This document shows, in pieces, positions 8,885-16,932 of a stretch of DNA of 35,307 bases. The notes beneath the pieces are model-generated. The model was given only the letters and a program-made list of their open reading frames with translations. It did no database searches and was not told the origin of the DNA. Both the position numbers and the translations under genes were made by a program. The stretch is from JAGLTN01 sp035403325 (GTDB taxonomy: Bacteria > Planctomycetota > Phycisphaerae > Sedimentisphaerales > Anaerobacaceae), in assembly GCA_964492365.1 (NCBI GenBank), contig CAZBKA010000015.1, positions 1 to 35,307 on the forward strand, read 5' to 3'. How positions within the stretch are numbered: the first letter of the stretch is position 1; every line of letters starts with the position of its first letter.

Positions 8885-8892
8885 GAAGAATC

Positions 8893-9378
8893 ATGACAAA
8901 AACAAAAGTGATAATAAATGTTTCCGATGCGAAAGTATCAAATAACCCAACAGATACACTGGTAACATACTCATTGGGTTCATGTATCGGTGTCTGTCTC
9001 TATGACCCTGTTGCACGTATTGGGGGAATGCTTCATTACCAACTGCCGGAATCAAAGCTGGACCCGGAAAAAGCGGAACAAAAACCTTTTATGTTTGCTG
9101 ATACTGGTATGAAACTGCTGATAAACAAACTTATCGCAATGGGCGCCATTAAAAAACGTATGCAGGTTAAAATTGCTGGCGGTGCTCAAATGCAAAATGG
9201 GCCTGGTGGGTTCGATATCGGGAAAAGAAACCACCTGGCAATACGTAAAATTTTCTGGAAAAACTGCATGTTCATCGATACAGAAGATGTCGGAGGAAAT
9301 GCACCACGAAACCTTTACCTCGAAATTGAAGACGGATCTGTCAGCATAAAATCAAACGGATGCGATAAAAAACTATAA
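8893..9378 (+). CDS. cheD: Chemoreceptor glutamine deamidase CheD
   Basis: A 161-residue CheD that deamidates receptor glutamines and in several bacteria also binds CheC. The expected catalytic triad is visible: C31 (YSLGSCIGVCLYD), H48 (GGMLHYQLP) and T71 (FADTGMKLL). The later GGAQM, IGKRN and DVGGNAPRNLYLE motifs are also conserved in the family. It starts 8 bases after the cheR stop, with AGGAAG overlapping that stop. With CheX-type proteins in the same operon, feedback from CheY-P to CheD activity is possible, though the classic partner is CheC. Confidence 0.95.
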   Translation: MTKTKVIINVSDAKVSNNPTDTLVTYSLGSCIGVCLYDPVARIGGMLHYQLPESKLDPEKAEQKPFMFADTGMKLLINKLIAMGAIKKRMQVKIAGGAQMQNGPGGFDIGKRNHLAIRKIFWKNCMFIDTEDVGGNAPRNLYLEIEDGSVSIKSNGCDKKL

Positions 9379-9413
9379 TCAATTACAATTTTTTAATAAA
9401 CAGGTGTACAGGT

Positions 9414-10451
9414 ATGAATCTTATTAAGACTAAAATAAAAGTGCTGATAGTAGACGACTCGGCAATTGTAAGAAAAATATTAAAACAGCAATTAGACAAA
9501 TGCGAAGATATAGAAGTCATCGCCACCGCACCTGATCCTTTTATTGCTCGTGATAAGATTGTCGAGCTGAAACCAGATGTCATAACTCTCGATGTCGAAA
9601 TGCCCAAAATGGATGGCATAACTTTTCTTAAAAAGATCATGCAGTACTATCCTATGCCTGTAATAATCTTAAGTTCTCTAACTCCGCAGGGCAGCAAAAC
9701 CGCAATGGAAGCTCTCTCTGCAGGGGCCGTCGAAGTAATATCAAAACCAGGTTCTTCATACACTGTAGGTCAGGCTTGTGAAAACCTTATAGAAAAAATA
9801 AGAATCGCATCAAAAGCCAACATTAAAAAAACTGTAAACCTTGATAACTCTGATTCCAAACCTCTGCACATGGCAGAAACCACAAATAAAATATTCGCTA
9901 TCGGTGCATCAACGGGAGGCGTTCAGGCACTGACCAGCGTAATCACAAGACTGCCGTCAAACGCACCTGGTACAGTTATTGTCCAGCACATGCCTGCACA
10001 GTTTACATCGTCATTTGCTGAAAGACTCAATGGCTTATCCGCTGTACATGTAAAAGAAGCTAAAAACGGGGACTCCGTTATACCAGGTCAGGTATTAATT
10101 GCACCTGGTGGTTTTCACATGCTCCTTCAGCGTTCAGGCGCAAATTATTACGTAGCCATAAAAGATGGGCCTAATGTATGCCACCAGAAACCATCAGTAG
10201 AAGTACTCTTTAATTCGGTTGCAAAATATGCTGGTGCCAATGCAGTCGGCGCAATACTAACCGGAATGGGAAATGATGGCGCCAAGGGTCTACTAAGCAT
10301 GAGACAAAATGGCGCCCACACTATTGCACAGGACGAAGCATCATGCATTGTTTTCGGCATGCCGAAAGAAGCTATAAAAGAAAATGCTGCTGAGAAAATA
10401 GTTTCCCTGAACAATATACCACAAGCATTGTTGAATTTTGCCGTGAGTTAA
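9414..10451 (+). CDS. cheB: Chemotaxis methylesterase/deamidase CheB
   Basis: A 345-residue protein with an N-terminal receiver domain (acidic pair D14/D15, phosphorylation site D60 in ITLDVEMPKMDG) and a C-terminal CheB esterase domain. The catalytic triad is S166 (AIGASTGGVQAL), H192 (IVQHMPAQFT) and D288 (LTGMGNDGAKG), matching the classical enzyme almost position for position. It removes receptor methyl groups when phosphorylated by CheA. The start ATG has only a weak GGTGTACAGG upstream. It is the last gene of the operon; the next gene converges on it 47 bases later, and I see no clear terminator between them. Confidence 0.96.
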   Translation: MNLIKTKIKVLIVDDSAIVRKILKQQLDKCEDIEVIATAPDPFIARDKIVELKPDVITLDVEMPKMDGITFLKKIMQYYPMPVIILSSLTPQGSKTAMEALSAGAVEVISKPGSSYTVGQACENLIEKIRIASKANIKKTVNLDNSDSKPLHMAETTNKIFAIGASTGGVQALTSVITRLPSNAPGTVIVQHMPAQFTSSFAERLNGLSAVHVKEAKNGDSVIPGQVLIAPGGFHMLLQRSGANYYVAIKDGPNVCHQKPSVEVLFNSVAKYAGANAVGAILTGMGNDGAKGLLSMRQNGAHTIAQDEASCIVFGMPKEAIKENAAEKIVSLNNIPQALLNFAVS

Positions 10452-10498
10452 AAAACATTGGAATATTGCTAAGACTACAATAACAGCAAGTAGTGGTG

Positions 10499-11359
10499 TT
10501 AAGGATTAACCCAGATTGCTTTGAAGGTTTGTTTCTGAGGAGCAGCAAGATTTTTATTTAAACATTTGCCGGGTGAAATGTAATTTCCTTCCGAACATTG
10601 TGTGGGATTATCAATCGCAACTTCGATAGTCCCATCATCGCTTAATATCAGCATTTCAGGCTTATTATCAAAAACAATCAGAGCTTCAGGTGTAAAATCT
10701 GGTGGGAAGGTTTGTTTTAAAAGCTCTGGTGCGGAATCCTTTTGGCCTGACCATTTATAGAGGCTGAATTGTGATTCTGAATCAACCGGACCTGCAACTA
10801 TAAAATAAGATTTATGGTACGGATTATATTCAAAACTTCTTATTCCTCTTTTATTAAAATCCCACAAAATCGGTTCACCAAATTCAGGTGCAGACATTTT
10901 TTCTATTACTTCTGCGGGATTCAACAGCTGGATCACTATAGCTTTGCCCTGATACTGTGGATTGCGAAGACCTATATAAAGACTTTTACCATCAGCAGAG
11001 GCACAAAGCCCTTCAATNNNNNNNNNNNNNNNNNNNNNNNNNNNNNNNNNNNNNNNNNNNNNNNNNNNNNNNNNNNNNNNNNNNNNNNNNNNNNNNNNNN
11101 NNNNNNNNNNNNNNNNNAGAAACTTGTCGAGGTTAAAACTATAAAAAGGTTCAGCATTATCAGTGGTTTTATAAACCTTTAGTATGTTGTTTTCATCATC
11201 TGCAACAATAAAGGTATCGGCACCAACCGCGACCGCTGCGGAAACATCGCTGCTGCATCTGAATTTCAGCATCTTATCAACAGGATACGAAGGGTTCATC
11301 TGACCAAAGCAACTATATGCGATAAAAAAGGCTACACAAATTGTCAGGCTTTTCTTCAT
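10499..11359 (-). CDS. DUF3616 secreted protein, interrupted by assembly gap
   Basis: A DUF3616-family protein of unknown function. The N-terminus is a signal peptide (MKKSLTICVAFFIAYSCFG). The family pattern is seen before the gap (SSDVSAAVAVGADTFIVADD) and after it (IEGLCASADGKSLYIGLRNP). The fold is probably a beta-propeller-like repeat, exported from the cytoplasm. About 252 residues are visible, so with the 100-N gap at 11018-11117 the full length is unknown. The two flanks read in one frame only if the missing length is 1 mod 3. No Shine-Dalgarno is seen before ATG 11359, and the candidate -10 boxes abut the start. It converges with cheB and need not be linked to chemotaxis. Confidence 0.78.
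   Translation of the reverse strand: MKKSLTICVAFFIAYSCFGQMNPSYPVDKMLKFRCSSDVSAAVAVGADTFIVADDENNILKVYKTTDNAEPFYSFNLDKFXXXXXXXXXXXXXXXXXXXXXXXXXXXXXXXXXXIEGLCASADGKSLYIGLRNPQYQGKAIVIQLLNPAEVIEKMSAPEFGEPILWDFNKRGIRSFEYNPYHKSYFIVAGPVDSESQFSLYKWSGQKDSAPELLKQTFPPDFTPEALIVFDNKPEMLILSDDGTIEVAIDNPTQCSEGNYISPGKCLNKNLAAPQKQTFKAIWVNP
11018..11117. other. Scaffold gap (100 N)
   Basis: Exactly 100 unknown bases inside the DUF3616 gene. The fixed length suggests a placeholder rather than a measured size. Confidence 0.95.
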
Positions 11360-11365
11360 ATATAT

Positions 11366-11394
11366 AATGTATTATAAAACAGGGCTTGCGTCAA
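11366..11394 (-). promoter_or_regulatory. Promoter of the DUF3616 gene, apparently leaderless
   Basis: On the minus strand TTGACG (11394-11389), a 17-base spacer and TACATT (11371-11366) form a good sigma70-type promoter. The -10 box ends 6 bases before ATG 11359, so transcription should begin at or next to the start codon. An overlapping TATAAT lies at 11376-11371 and would give a leader of only about 5 bases. Confidence 0.5.
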
Positions 11395-11447
11395 TGGTGT
11401 AAAATCGAAGCTCTACCAAGTATAAACAAAATTGTCCTGCACTGCTA

Positions 11448-13061
11448 CTACCACATACCGTCAGGTTTTATCTGCATTACGTCTGTATCACGGTAGAAGT
11501 TAAGCATTGCTATAGTGTAATTGACAGCAGTTTCTGCGGCGGCCTTTTGTGCATCAAAATAATCTTCCTGAGCATCAAGCACATCACGAGTATTTGTTCT
11601 GGAATACTTTAGAAGAGTCATGGTATTGTCAAATCGCTTTTTTGCAAACTTGAGATTTTCAACTTGCACATCATGGCGGTCCATTGCTTCGGTAAGGTCA
11701 CGATAAGCATTTCTAACTTCAAGCTTTGTCTGATCTTGTGTTTGCTGATAAAATCTGCGAGCCTGGTTAAGAATAATCAAACTGTTTCTGTAATCCCACT
11801 GGGCAAACGATTTATCCAACCCGAGATCAAGTTGTACACCTGCATTTATCTGACTATCAAGATTGTTAAGCCCCCGAAGGCTTTGTCTTCTTTCTGCAGT
11901 ATTAGTACTTGTACCGGCAACAATGTTAAGCTGAGCACGGAAAGCGTCTTCTTTCACCATTACTTTTCTGGCGGCATCGTCTATGGCATCAAAAGCATTT
12001 AACAAATCAAGCCTGTTATTCATAGCAACCGTAATTGACTCTGAACATGAAAAAGATGGTTTCTCCATTTTTTTGGATTTAAGTATTAAAAGTTCACCAT
12101 CGTCAAGCTCGAATTCACAATCAGTTGGTAATCCTAAAACAAGTTTAAACTCATCAAGCATCTGCTTGTATAATTTTTCTTCTTCTATGATCTTATCATA
12201 AGCATGAAGTTTATCCTGCAATGCCTCATCAAGCTCATATTGGGGCAATCTGCCAACATCTCTAAGTTTTTTAGCCTTGTCACATACACCTGTCAATATT
12301 GCATAGTTATCTTCAGAATTTATTAATCTGTCATGCTGTAAAAGTGTCGTGTAATATAGAGTTGCAATATTTACAACAAATATTTTTCGATATCTTGAGA
12401 AGATTCTTATCTGGTAAAGGGTGGTTCTTTCCGCCTGTGTAAGGTTTTCCATTACTATTTCGCGCTGACTGCCACGAAGCAGCGGTTTGTTTATAGCAGC
12501 ATTGAATATTCCGTCTAAACCACTACGGAAATCACCGGAAAGAATATCAACCCATGCAAGGGTAAGATCCGTTGTTATCAAGGTACCATCCTGAAGCATC
12601 CTGCTAAAACCAACCATTGGACTGGCGTTTATTTGCTGCATTGAAGTTGCGTCATCATATTGATAGTTTGCACTACCACCGCCAAAAAATTGTGTCTCGA
12701 AATCATGCCTTGTCAAATTCAGATCCAAAGCACTGAGGTATAGATTTTCTTTTTCAAGCTGATACTCTCTGCTGTGAGCAGTTGCGATTGCAACTGCATC
12801 GGTCAGCGTCAAAATGCCTGAAGCAGGAACCGCTCTTTCAACTTTTATAGCTTGTGGATCCGGTTCAACATCACTTATTTTATAATTGGTTTTAACGCCA
12901 TGGGTATTTGGATCCCATTTTTTGTCCAATATCTTATAAACTTTTTCATCAGAATCAGCCTTGTAGTCCTTTGCTTCCTTGCTGCATCCGGAAACAACCA
13001 GAGTTATCAAAGCTAACCATAAAAAAGCATTATTAAATTTTCTGATGGAACAATAAGTCAT
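11448..13061 (-). CDS. TolC-family outer membrane efflux lipoprotein
   Basis: A TolC-like channel of 537 residues. The N-terminus carries a lipoprotein signal with lipobox VSGC (Cys 26), so it should be anchored in the outer membrane. The mature part has the duplicated helical pattern of the family, with long coiled-coil helices near the middle and near the C-terminus (ARRFYQQTQDQTKLEVRNAY and following). An upstream GTG at 13076 is in frame, but AAGGTGA overlaps it and better serves ATG 13061, so I use the ATG. It is the last gene of the operon after VTC, DUF4956 and a small membrane protein. No inner-membrane pump is adjacent, so the substrate is unknown. Confidence 0.85.
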   Translation of the reverse strand: MTYCSIRKFNNAFLWLALITLVVSGCSKEAKDYKADSDEKVYKILDKKWDPNTHGVKTNYKISDVEPDPQAIKVERAVPASGILTLTDAVAIATAHSREYQLEKENLYLSALDLNLTRHDFETQFFGGGSANYQYDDATSMQQINASPMVGFSRMLQDGTLITTDLTLAWVDILSGDFRSGLDGIFNAAINKPLLRGSQREIVMENLTQAERTTLYQIRIFSRYRKIFVVNIATLYYTTLLQHDRLINSEDNYAILTGVCDKAKKLRDVGRLPQYELDEALQDKLHAYDKIIEEEKLYKQMLDEFKLVLGLPTDCEFELDDGELLILKSKKMEKPSFSCSESITVAMNNRLDLLNAFDAIDDAARKVMVKEDAFRAQLNIVAGTSTNTAERRQSLRGLNNLDSQINAGVQLDLGLDKSFAQWDYRNSLIILNQARRFYQQTQDQTKLEVRNAYRDLTEAMDRHDVQVENLKFAKKRFDNTMTLLKYSRTNTRDVLDAQEDYFDAQKAAAETAVNYTIAMLNFYRDTDVMQIKPDGMW

Positions 13062-13136
13062 AATAGTAAGATTCACCTTGACGGTTAAAAGTCTCTAAAA
13101 AAAAGCTATACCATCATCAGATTACCGCCCCCTCCT

Positions 13137-13523
13137 TTAGAGTTCTCTTATACCGATTATTTCACCGAGAACAACTTCTATACTCGAAGGAATGCTGATA
13201 AGTATCGGCTGATGAACTTTCTGATCTCTCAGCAAATTAGTAGAAACCTTTTCTATAACGGGGCTAACATCGGTAACTTTTGATTTTGTCGTCTGGGATG
13301 GGCTGTCATTTTCCCTTATCTCCACCTGCATATCACTTTGCTTAGGTAAATCATGCTGCGTTTCAACGTCAACGCCCTCCAAAACCTCGAAACTAGCATC
13401 CTTGTGAGCCAAAAGACTACAAACACCCAGCAACGCCAAAGACCACATCAAAAATGGTACGATGTGGATTCGCATGCTTCCATGGTTATTTCTTCTGGGA
13501 CATATTTTTTTCAGATCCATCAT
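13137..13523 (-). CDS. Small membrane-anchored protein, possible truncated HlyD-type adaptor
   Basis: A 128-residue protein that I do not firmly recognise. It has a basic N-terminus and one membrane segment at about residues 20-40 (IHIVPFLMWSLALLGVCSLL), then a polar, Ser/Thr/Asp-rich linker, and ends in a hydrophobic beta-like stretch (PILISIPSSIEVVLGEIIGI). The short cytoplasmic tail plus single helix followed by SFEVL recalls the start of HlyD-type membrane fusion proteins, and the end recalls their last beta-barrel strand, but the lipoyl/hairpin body is missing. The position directly before a TolC gene fits such an adaptor. It starts 7 bases after the DUF4956 stop. Remnant or genuine short protein cannot be decided here. 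Confidence 0.55.
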   Translation of the reverse strand: MMDLKKICPRRNNHGSMRIHIVPFLMWSLALLGVCSLLAHKDASFEVLEGVDVETQHDLPKQSDMQVEIRENDSPSQTTKSKVTDVSPVIEKVSTNLLRDQKVHQPILISIPSSIEVVLGEIIGIREL

Positions 13524-13530
13524 ATTTTCA

Positions 13531-14229
13531 TTATACCTCTAAGAGTTGTTCCTGCATCGTAAGGCTAACATTTTCAACACCTTCAATACTTTGCAGCTCT
13601 TCCAGCATTTTTTCATTCTTCTTAGCATTTTTAATCATAAGCTGGTAAGCATATTCAACCACAGGATTACCAAAGCCGCTGTCCTGTGCAGATATCAAGG
13701 TAAAATTACCGCAAAACTTTTTCAAAACTTCCGGCACCGGATGCTTGGCACCCATGTGACCTGTTAAATTGAAACGCAAAAATCCATTATGAGGCTGATG
13801 TTTTCCAAAATCAGTAAAATACATATAAAATGTAACCGCACCAAAGAAAATAGTTCCCATAACCGCTATATCATAATTCTTTGTTCCCGACGCCATTCCG
13901 ATAATCAGCGAAGCAAATATAAAAACGATATCTCTGGTATCCTTAACAACATTTCGGAAACGAATAATTGCCAGAGCACCCATAAGACCAAAAGCGGTAA
14001 TAATGTTGTTACCGATAATACCCATTATCATAGCAACAAGGATGGTTATCAGTATTAAAGACTGCACAAAAGACTTGGAATAGGATAGCCCGTTGTGTGT
14101 AAAATAATAAATCCATGCAAGAAACTGACCTAAGACGAAAGCAAGCAACAGAGATAGCAAAACTGCCTCTGTACCAAAACCAGACCCGATGGAACCAGCA
14201 CCATCCAAAATACCCCAAATTTTTTCCAT
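13531..14229 (-). CDS. DUF4956 family membrane protein
   Basis: A 232-residue integral membrane protein of the DUF4956 family, recognised by the segment GLMGALAIIRFRNVVKDTRD followed by a hydrophobic helix. Three or four membrane helices occupy about residues 20-145, and a soluble C-terminal alpha/beta domain ends in a ferredoxin-like strand (SIEGVENVSLTMQEQ). A TTG at 14250 is in frame, but ATG 14229 has AGGG about 8 bases upstream and begins just before the amphipathic N-terminus, so I chose it. DUF4956 genes often lie beside VTC-domain genes, as here (40 bases after the VTC stop). A role in polyphosphate or cell-surface polymer metabolism is inferred from that association. Confidence 0.85.
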   Translation of the reverse strand: MEKIWGILDGAGSIGSGFGTEAVLLSLLLAFVLGQFLAWIYYFTHNGLSYSKSFVQSLILITILVAMIMGIIGNNIITAFGLMGALAIIRFRNVVKDTRDIVFIFASLIIGMASGTKNYDIAVMGTIFFGAVTFYMYFTDFGKHQPHNGFLRFNLTGHMGAKHPVPEVLKKFCGNFTLISAQDSGFGNPVVEYAYQLMIKNAKKNEKMLEELQSIEGVENVSLTMQEQLLEV

Positions 14230-14269
14230 AACTATAACCCTGCTTACCAAAATCTAATAAAAATCTAGC

Positions 14270-15160
14270 TTATGCTATCATCGGCAATTTTGGTGCACAA
14301 AAACCCAAGATACACGCTTTTTTTATTGAACTTGCATATTTGGACATCGGCCCCTTTGTCAGGTTAAAACACTCAACCATTTGGCTTACCCATGCTGGAT
14401 AACGTCCGGTAAACTTAATCTCTAACACAACACCCTGAATATCCGTTGAAATATTTCTCCAACCAAGACCACCAAGCTGAACTATCGGACGATCATCAAT
14501 ATTACAACAGATATCACGATCAAAAGTAATCCTTACCCTGTTTTCGCCATCATCCTCATATGCTTCACGCATATATCTTATCCTAACTACTGGTTTTGCA
14601 TTAAGACAAAGCATATAAAGCTGAAACTGTTTCAACGCTTCTTCATTCGTTTTATAGTTCCCATTGGGAGGTAAAAACCTACCCTCAAGAAGGCTCGCCA
14701 TATGCTCCCTGCTAACTCTAGCCCTGCTTTTTGAAATAACAGTATTGATTCGTCGTTTTACCTCAAAAAATATCGGAGATTCAGGATCATCGCTGTAGCC
14801 GCGAACTCGCAACTTGAAACGATTTTTAAACCCCTCCATTGTTTCCCTGCAAAGCTGGAAAGTTGGTGAATCGAGATAAGTGCTTACAATTGGATATTTT
14901 CCATCAGGCTGAAGCCTGCTATAACGATCCATTTTCAGATATGGACGCAGAAATCTTGCAATAGCAACCGCTTTTTCTTCACTAATTATGTATTTCATTT
15001 CATAGCGGCAACCAAGTGTACGATCTACATACACCTCTTGTTTCTTTGTAGTACTTTTGTCTAACTTGTGAGCAGTAGAACCGCTTATAGTTTTAGAAGA
15101 ATCTTTCAACGCAGAATATGAGTTCTTTTCCTTGTTTAAAACTTCTTGCAATGTATCCAC
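14270..15160 (-). CDS. VTC-domain polyphosphate polymerase
   Basis: A 296-residue protein. After a polar 45-residue leader comes a VTC domain, the tunnel-fold catalytic domain that in yeast makes polyphosphate from ATP. Conserved features seen are RYEMKYIIS, STYLDSPTFQLCRE, FKLRVRGYSD, the basic strand FFEVKRRINTVISKSRARV, and a late acidic strand VVLEIKFTG. These supply the Arg/Lys-lined tunnel and the metal-binding Glu. The start is GTG at 15160 with only a weak GAAAGAG upstream; the first 45 residues have no domain, so an internal start is possible. It leads a four-gene operon (VTC, DUF4956, small membrane protein, TolC-like). Polymerase activity is expected from the family but is not proven by sequence. 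Confidence 0.85.
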   Translation of the reverse strand: MDTLQEVLNKEKNSYSALKDSSKTISGSTAHKLDKSTTKKQEVYVDRTLGCRYEMKYIISEEKAVAIARFLRPYLKMDRYSRLQPDGKYPIVSTYLDSPTFQLCRETMEGFKNRFKLRVRGYSDDPESPIFFEVKRRINTVISKSRARVSREHMASLLEGRFLPPNGNYKTNEEALKQFQLYMLCLNAKPVVRIRYMREAYEDDGENRVRITFDRDICCNIDDRPIVQLGGLGWRNISTDIQGVVLEIKFTGRYPAWVSQMVECFNLTKGPMSKYASSIKKACILGFCAPKLPMIA

Positions 15161-16044
15161 TTACGTCTCTTTCGTCAAAAATTAACCCGTCAAAACTCCA
15201 ATACACAAATCTAACAATCAGTAATCCGGAACACAGAATGATGTTTCAGTCTTAAATACCCCTAAAAACAACACCTTCCCACTGCACAAAACCACCATCC
15301 ATGGGCGTTATCCTAACACTGAAACCTGTAACGACTAATCCTAACATCATTCTAACACAAAAGTGGTAATTTAGTCAAGCTTAAATGCTTTAAATTAGGC
15401 TAATTTGGCGTTTTCAAATATATTGGCAATTTTTCAAAACTCGGCTATTTGCAGGAAGTCAACATATAAGGTGTCGCTGGTTTGAATATAGAAAGAATAC
15501 TCTGCGATTCTGTTATTAAGACAATTAACGTAACAACCTACCCATAAATGACTTACGAAAGCAACATCGCCGCTTTGATTTAAAATATCCATGCATCATG
15601 CCAGACAAACCAAGGTGATTCACTATTGTAACCAATAGCAACGATGCTATGTATTTATCTCTATCTCCCATCATTTCCAGATCAATTTTTTACCCGTACC
15701 ATTTATTTTTTCATCATAATGCCCAATTATGACCATTAAATTGACCATTTTTAAGCAAAACAAAACATATAACGCAAAAATTTTAAGCTGTGTTTTATCG
15801 GTAAAAACACTAACTTGACCAGCAGACAGCTGTGGTCACCAATGCTACAAACCAGGAATAATAAAAATCAAGGAAACCAAGGATCCTGCCTGCTCAATAA
15901 TAATCAGTTTGGTTTCAACAAAGAACCAGAAAAATCTTCAAAAATACAGAGTTCTGTCTGTTTTGATTTTAGAATTGCAGTCGACTTATATAATCATTTC
16001 AGCTACAATTTTCCATGAAGACAAAAAATGCAAAGGCGATATTT
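15161..16044. other. Gene-free divergent region between the VTC operon and the zinc peptidase
   Basis: About 880 bases without a convincing gene; a 67-codon frame at 15815-16018 has no start signal or recognisable content. The part near the VTC gene holds four CTAACA words (15211, 15313, 15341, 15352), the last two 11 bases apart, and an 11-base inverted repeat AGAATGATGTT (15235-15245 against 15343-15353). Nearer the peptidase gene there is a tandem TGACCATT repeat of period 12 (15730-15749) and a small inverted repeat TGTTTTA/TAAAAACA at 15791-15809. These may be operators. Confidence 0.5.
15989..15994 (+). promoter_or_regulatory. Candidate -10 box for the zinc peptidase gene
   Basis: A perfect TATAAT lies 50 bases before the chosen ATG at 16045. 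No good -35 is found at 16-18 bases upstream (the sequence there is T-rich), so support is weak. Confidence 0.3.
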
Positions 16045-16812
16045 ATGTTTGGATTTAAAACGTGGAAAAGAAAGCGGTTGAATCGACAGACTTTCCCCTG
16101 CCATTGGCTTGAAATAATTGAAAATAATGTGCCTTTTTACAAGAAACTGTCAGACGAAGACAAAAAAGAATTACAGAAGCATATACTTATCTTCGAGAGT
16201 GAAAAAAAATTCGAGGGTTGCGGCGGACTAAAGATTACCGACGAAATAAAAGTTACCATAGCAGCACAAGCATGTATCCTGCTGCTCCATCGTAAAACAA
16301 ACTATTATCCGGGCTTGTCTTCTATTCTTGTATATCCTCAGGCATATGTTGCTCATAAGGTCGAGCATTTGCCAGGAGGAACCGTAATTGAAGGTCCCGA
16401 TGTTCGTTTGGGAGAGTTCTGGCACAGAGGTTCAATTGTGCTGTCATGGGATGATGTGAAGCATGGAGCGGCTGATATACATGATGGAGAAAATGTTGTC
16501 TTTCATGAATTTGCACACCAGCTTGAAGATTCCTGGGCTAAAGGTGATAGTACCCCAGTTTTTCAAAACAACTCCAGTTATATCGCATGGGCTCGTGTTT
16601 TACAGAGAGATTACAAAAAGCTTCGGCATGATGTAAGCAATAATCGTAAAACTTTCCTGAACCAGTATGGTGCCACAAATCCTGCGGAATTTTTTGCAGT
16701 AGCAACTGAATATTTTTTTGAAAAACCCAGCGAACTGGAAAAACTTCATCCTGATTTATATCGAGAATTAAAATTCTTTTATCAACAGGACCCTGCTGCC
16801 ATATTAGATTGA
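16045..16812 (+). CDS. mtfA: MtfA-family zinc metallopeptidase
   Basis: A 255-residue cytoplasmic peptidase of the M90/MtfA family. The zinc motif HEFAH is at H154-E155-H158, and a downstream NPAEFFAVATE supplies a likely third ligand, E215, at about the family spacing. Other family marks are the LPGGTVIEGPDVRLGEFWHRG segment and SWDDVKHGA. In E. coli MtfA binds the glucose repressor Mlc and is an aminopeptidase; whether a Mlc-like partner exists here is unknown. A start at 16015 is in frame, but ATG 16045 has AAAGG 8 bases upstream and matches the family N-terminus, so I prefer it. It stands alone and converges with the copper ATPase gene, 120 bases away. Confidence 0.9.
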   Translation: MFGFKTWKRKRLNRQTFPCHWLEIIENNVPFYKKLSDEDKKELQKHILIFESEKKFEGCGGLKITDEIKVTIAAQACILLLHRKTNYYPGLSSILVYPQAYVAHKVEHLPGGTVIEGPDVRLGEFWHRGSIVLSWDDVKHGAADIHDGENVVFHEFAHQLEDSWAKGDSTPVFQNNSSYIAWARVLQRDYKKLRHDVSNNRKTFLNQYGATNPAEFFAVATEYFFEKPSELEKLHPDLYRELKFFYQQDPAAILD

Positions 16813-16932
16813 TCTTTTTAATTCACAGATAACTCGTCATAGCTGTGCAAATGAGAATATTTTAGACGGCCTGACAAGCATATGTGAAGCAATGTCATGC
16901 ATTACTGTCTTCGTTTTCAGTTCTGGCATAAA

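Noticed and set aside
10814..11182. Plus-strand frame across the first gap
   Set aside because: It exists only because Ns do not encode stops, and it is antisense to the DUF3616 gene.
15815..16018. 67-codon frame before the zinc peptidase gene
   Set aside because: No start signal and Asn/Gln/Ser-rich chance composition.
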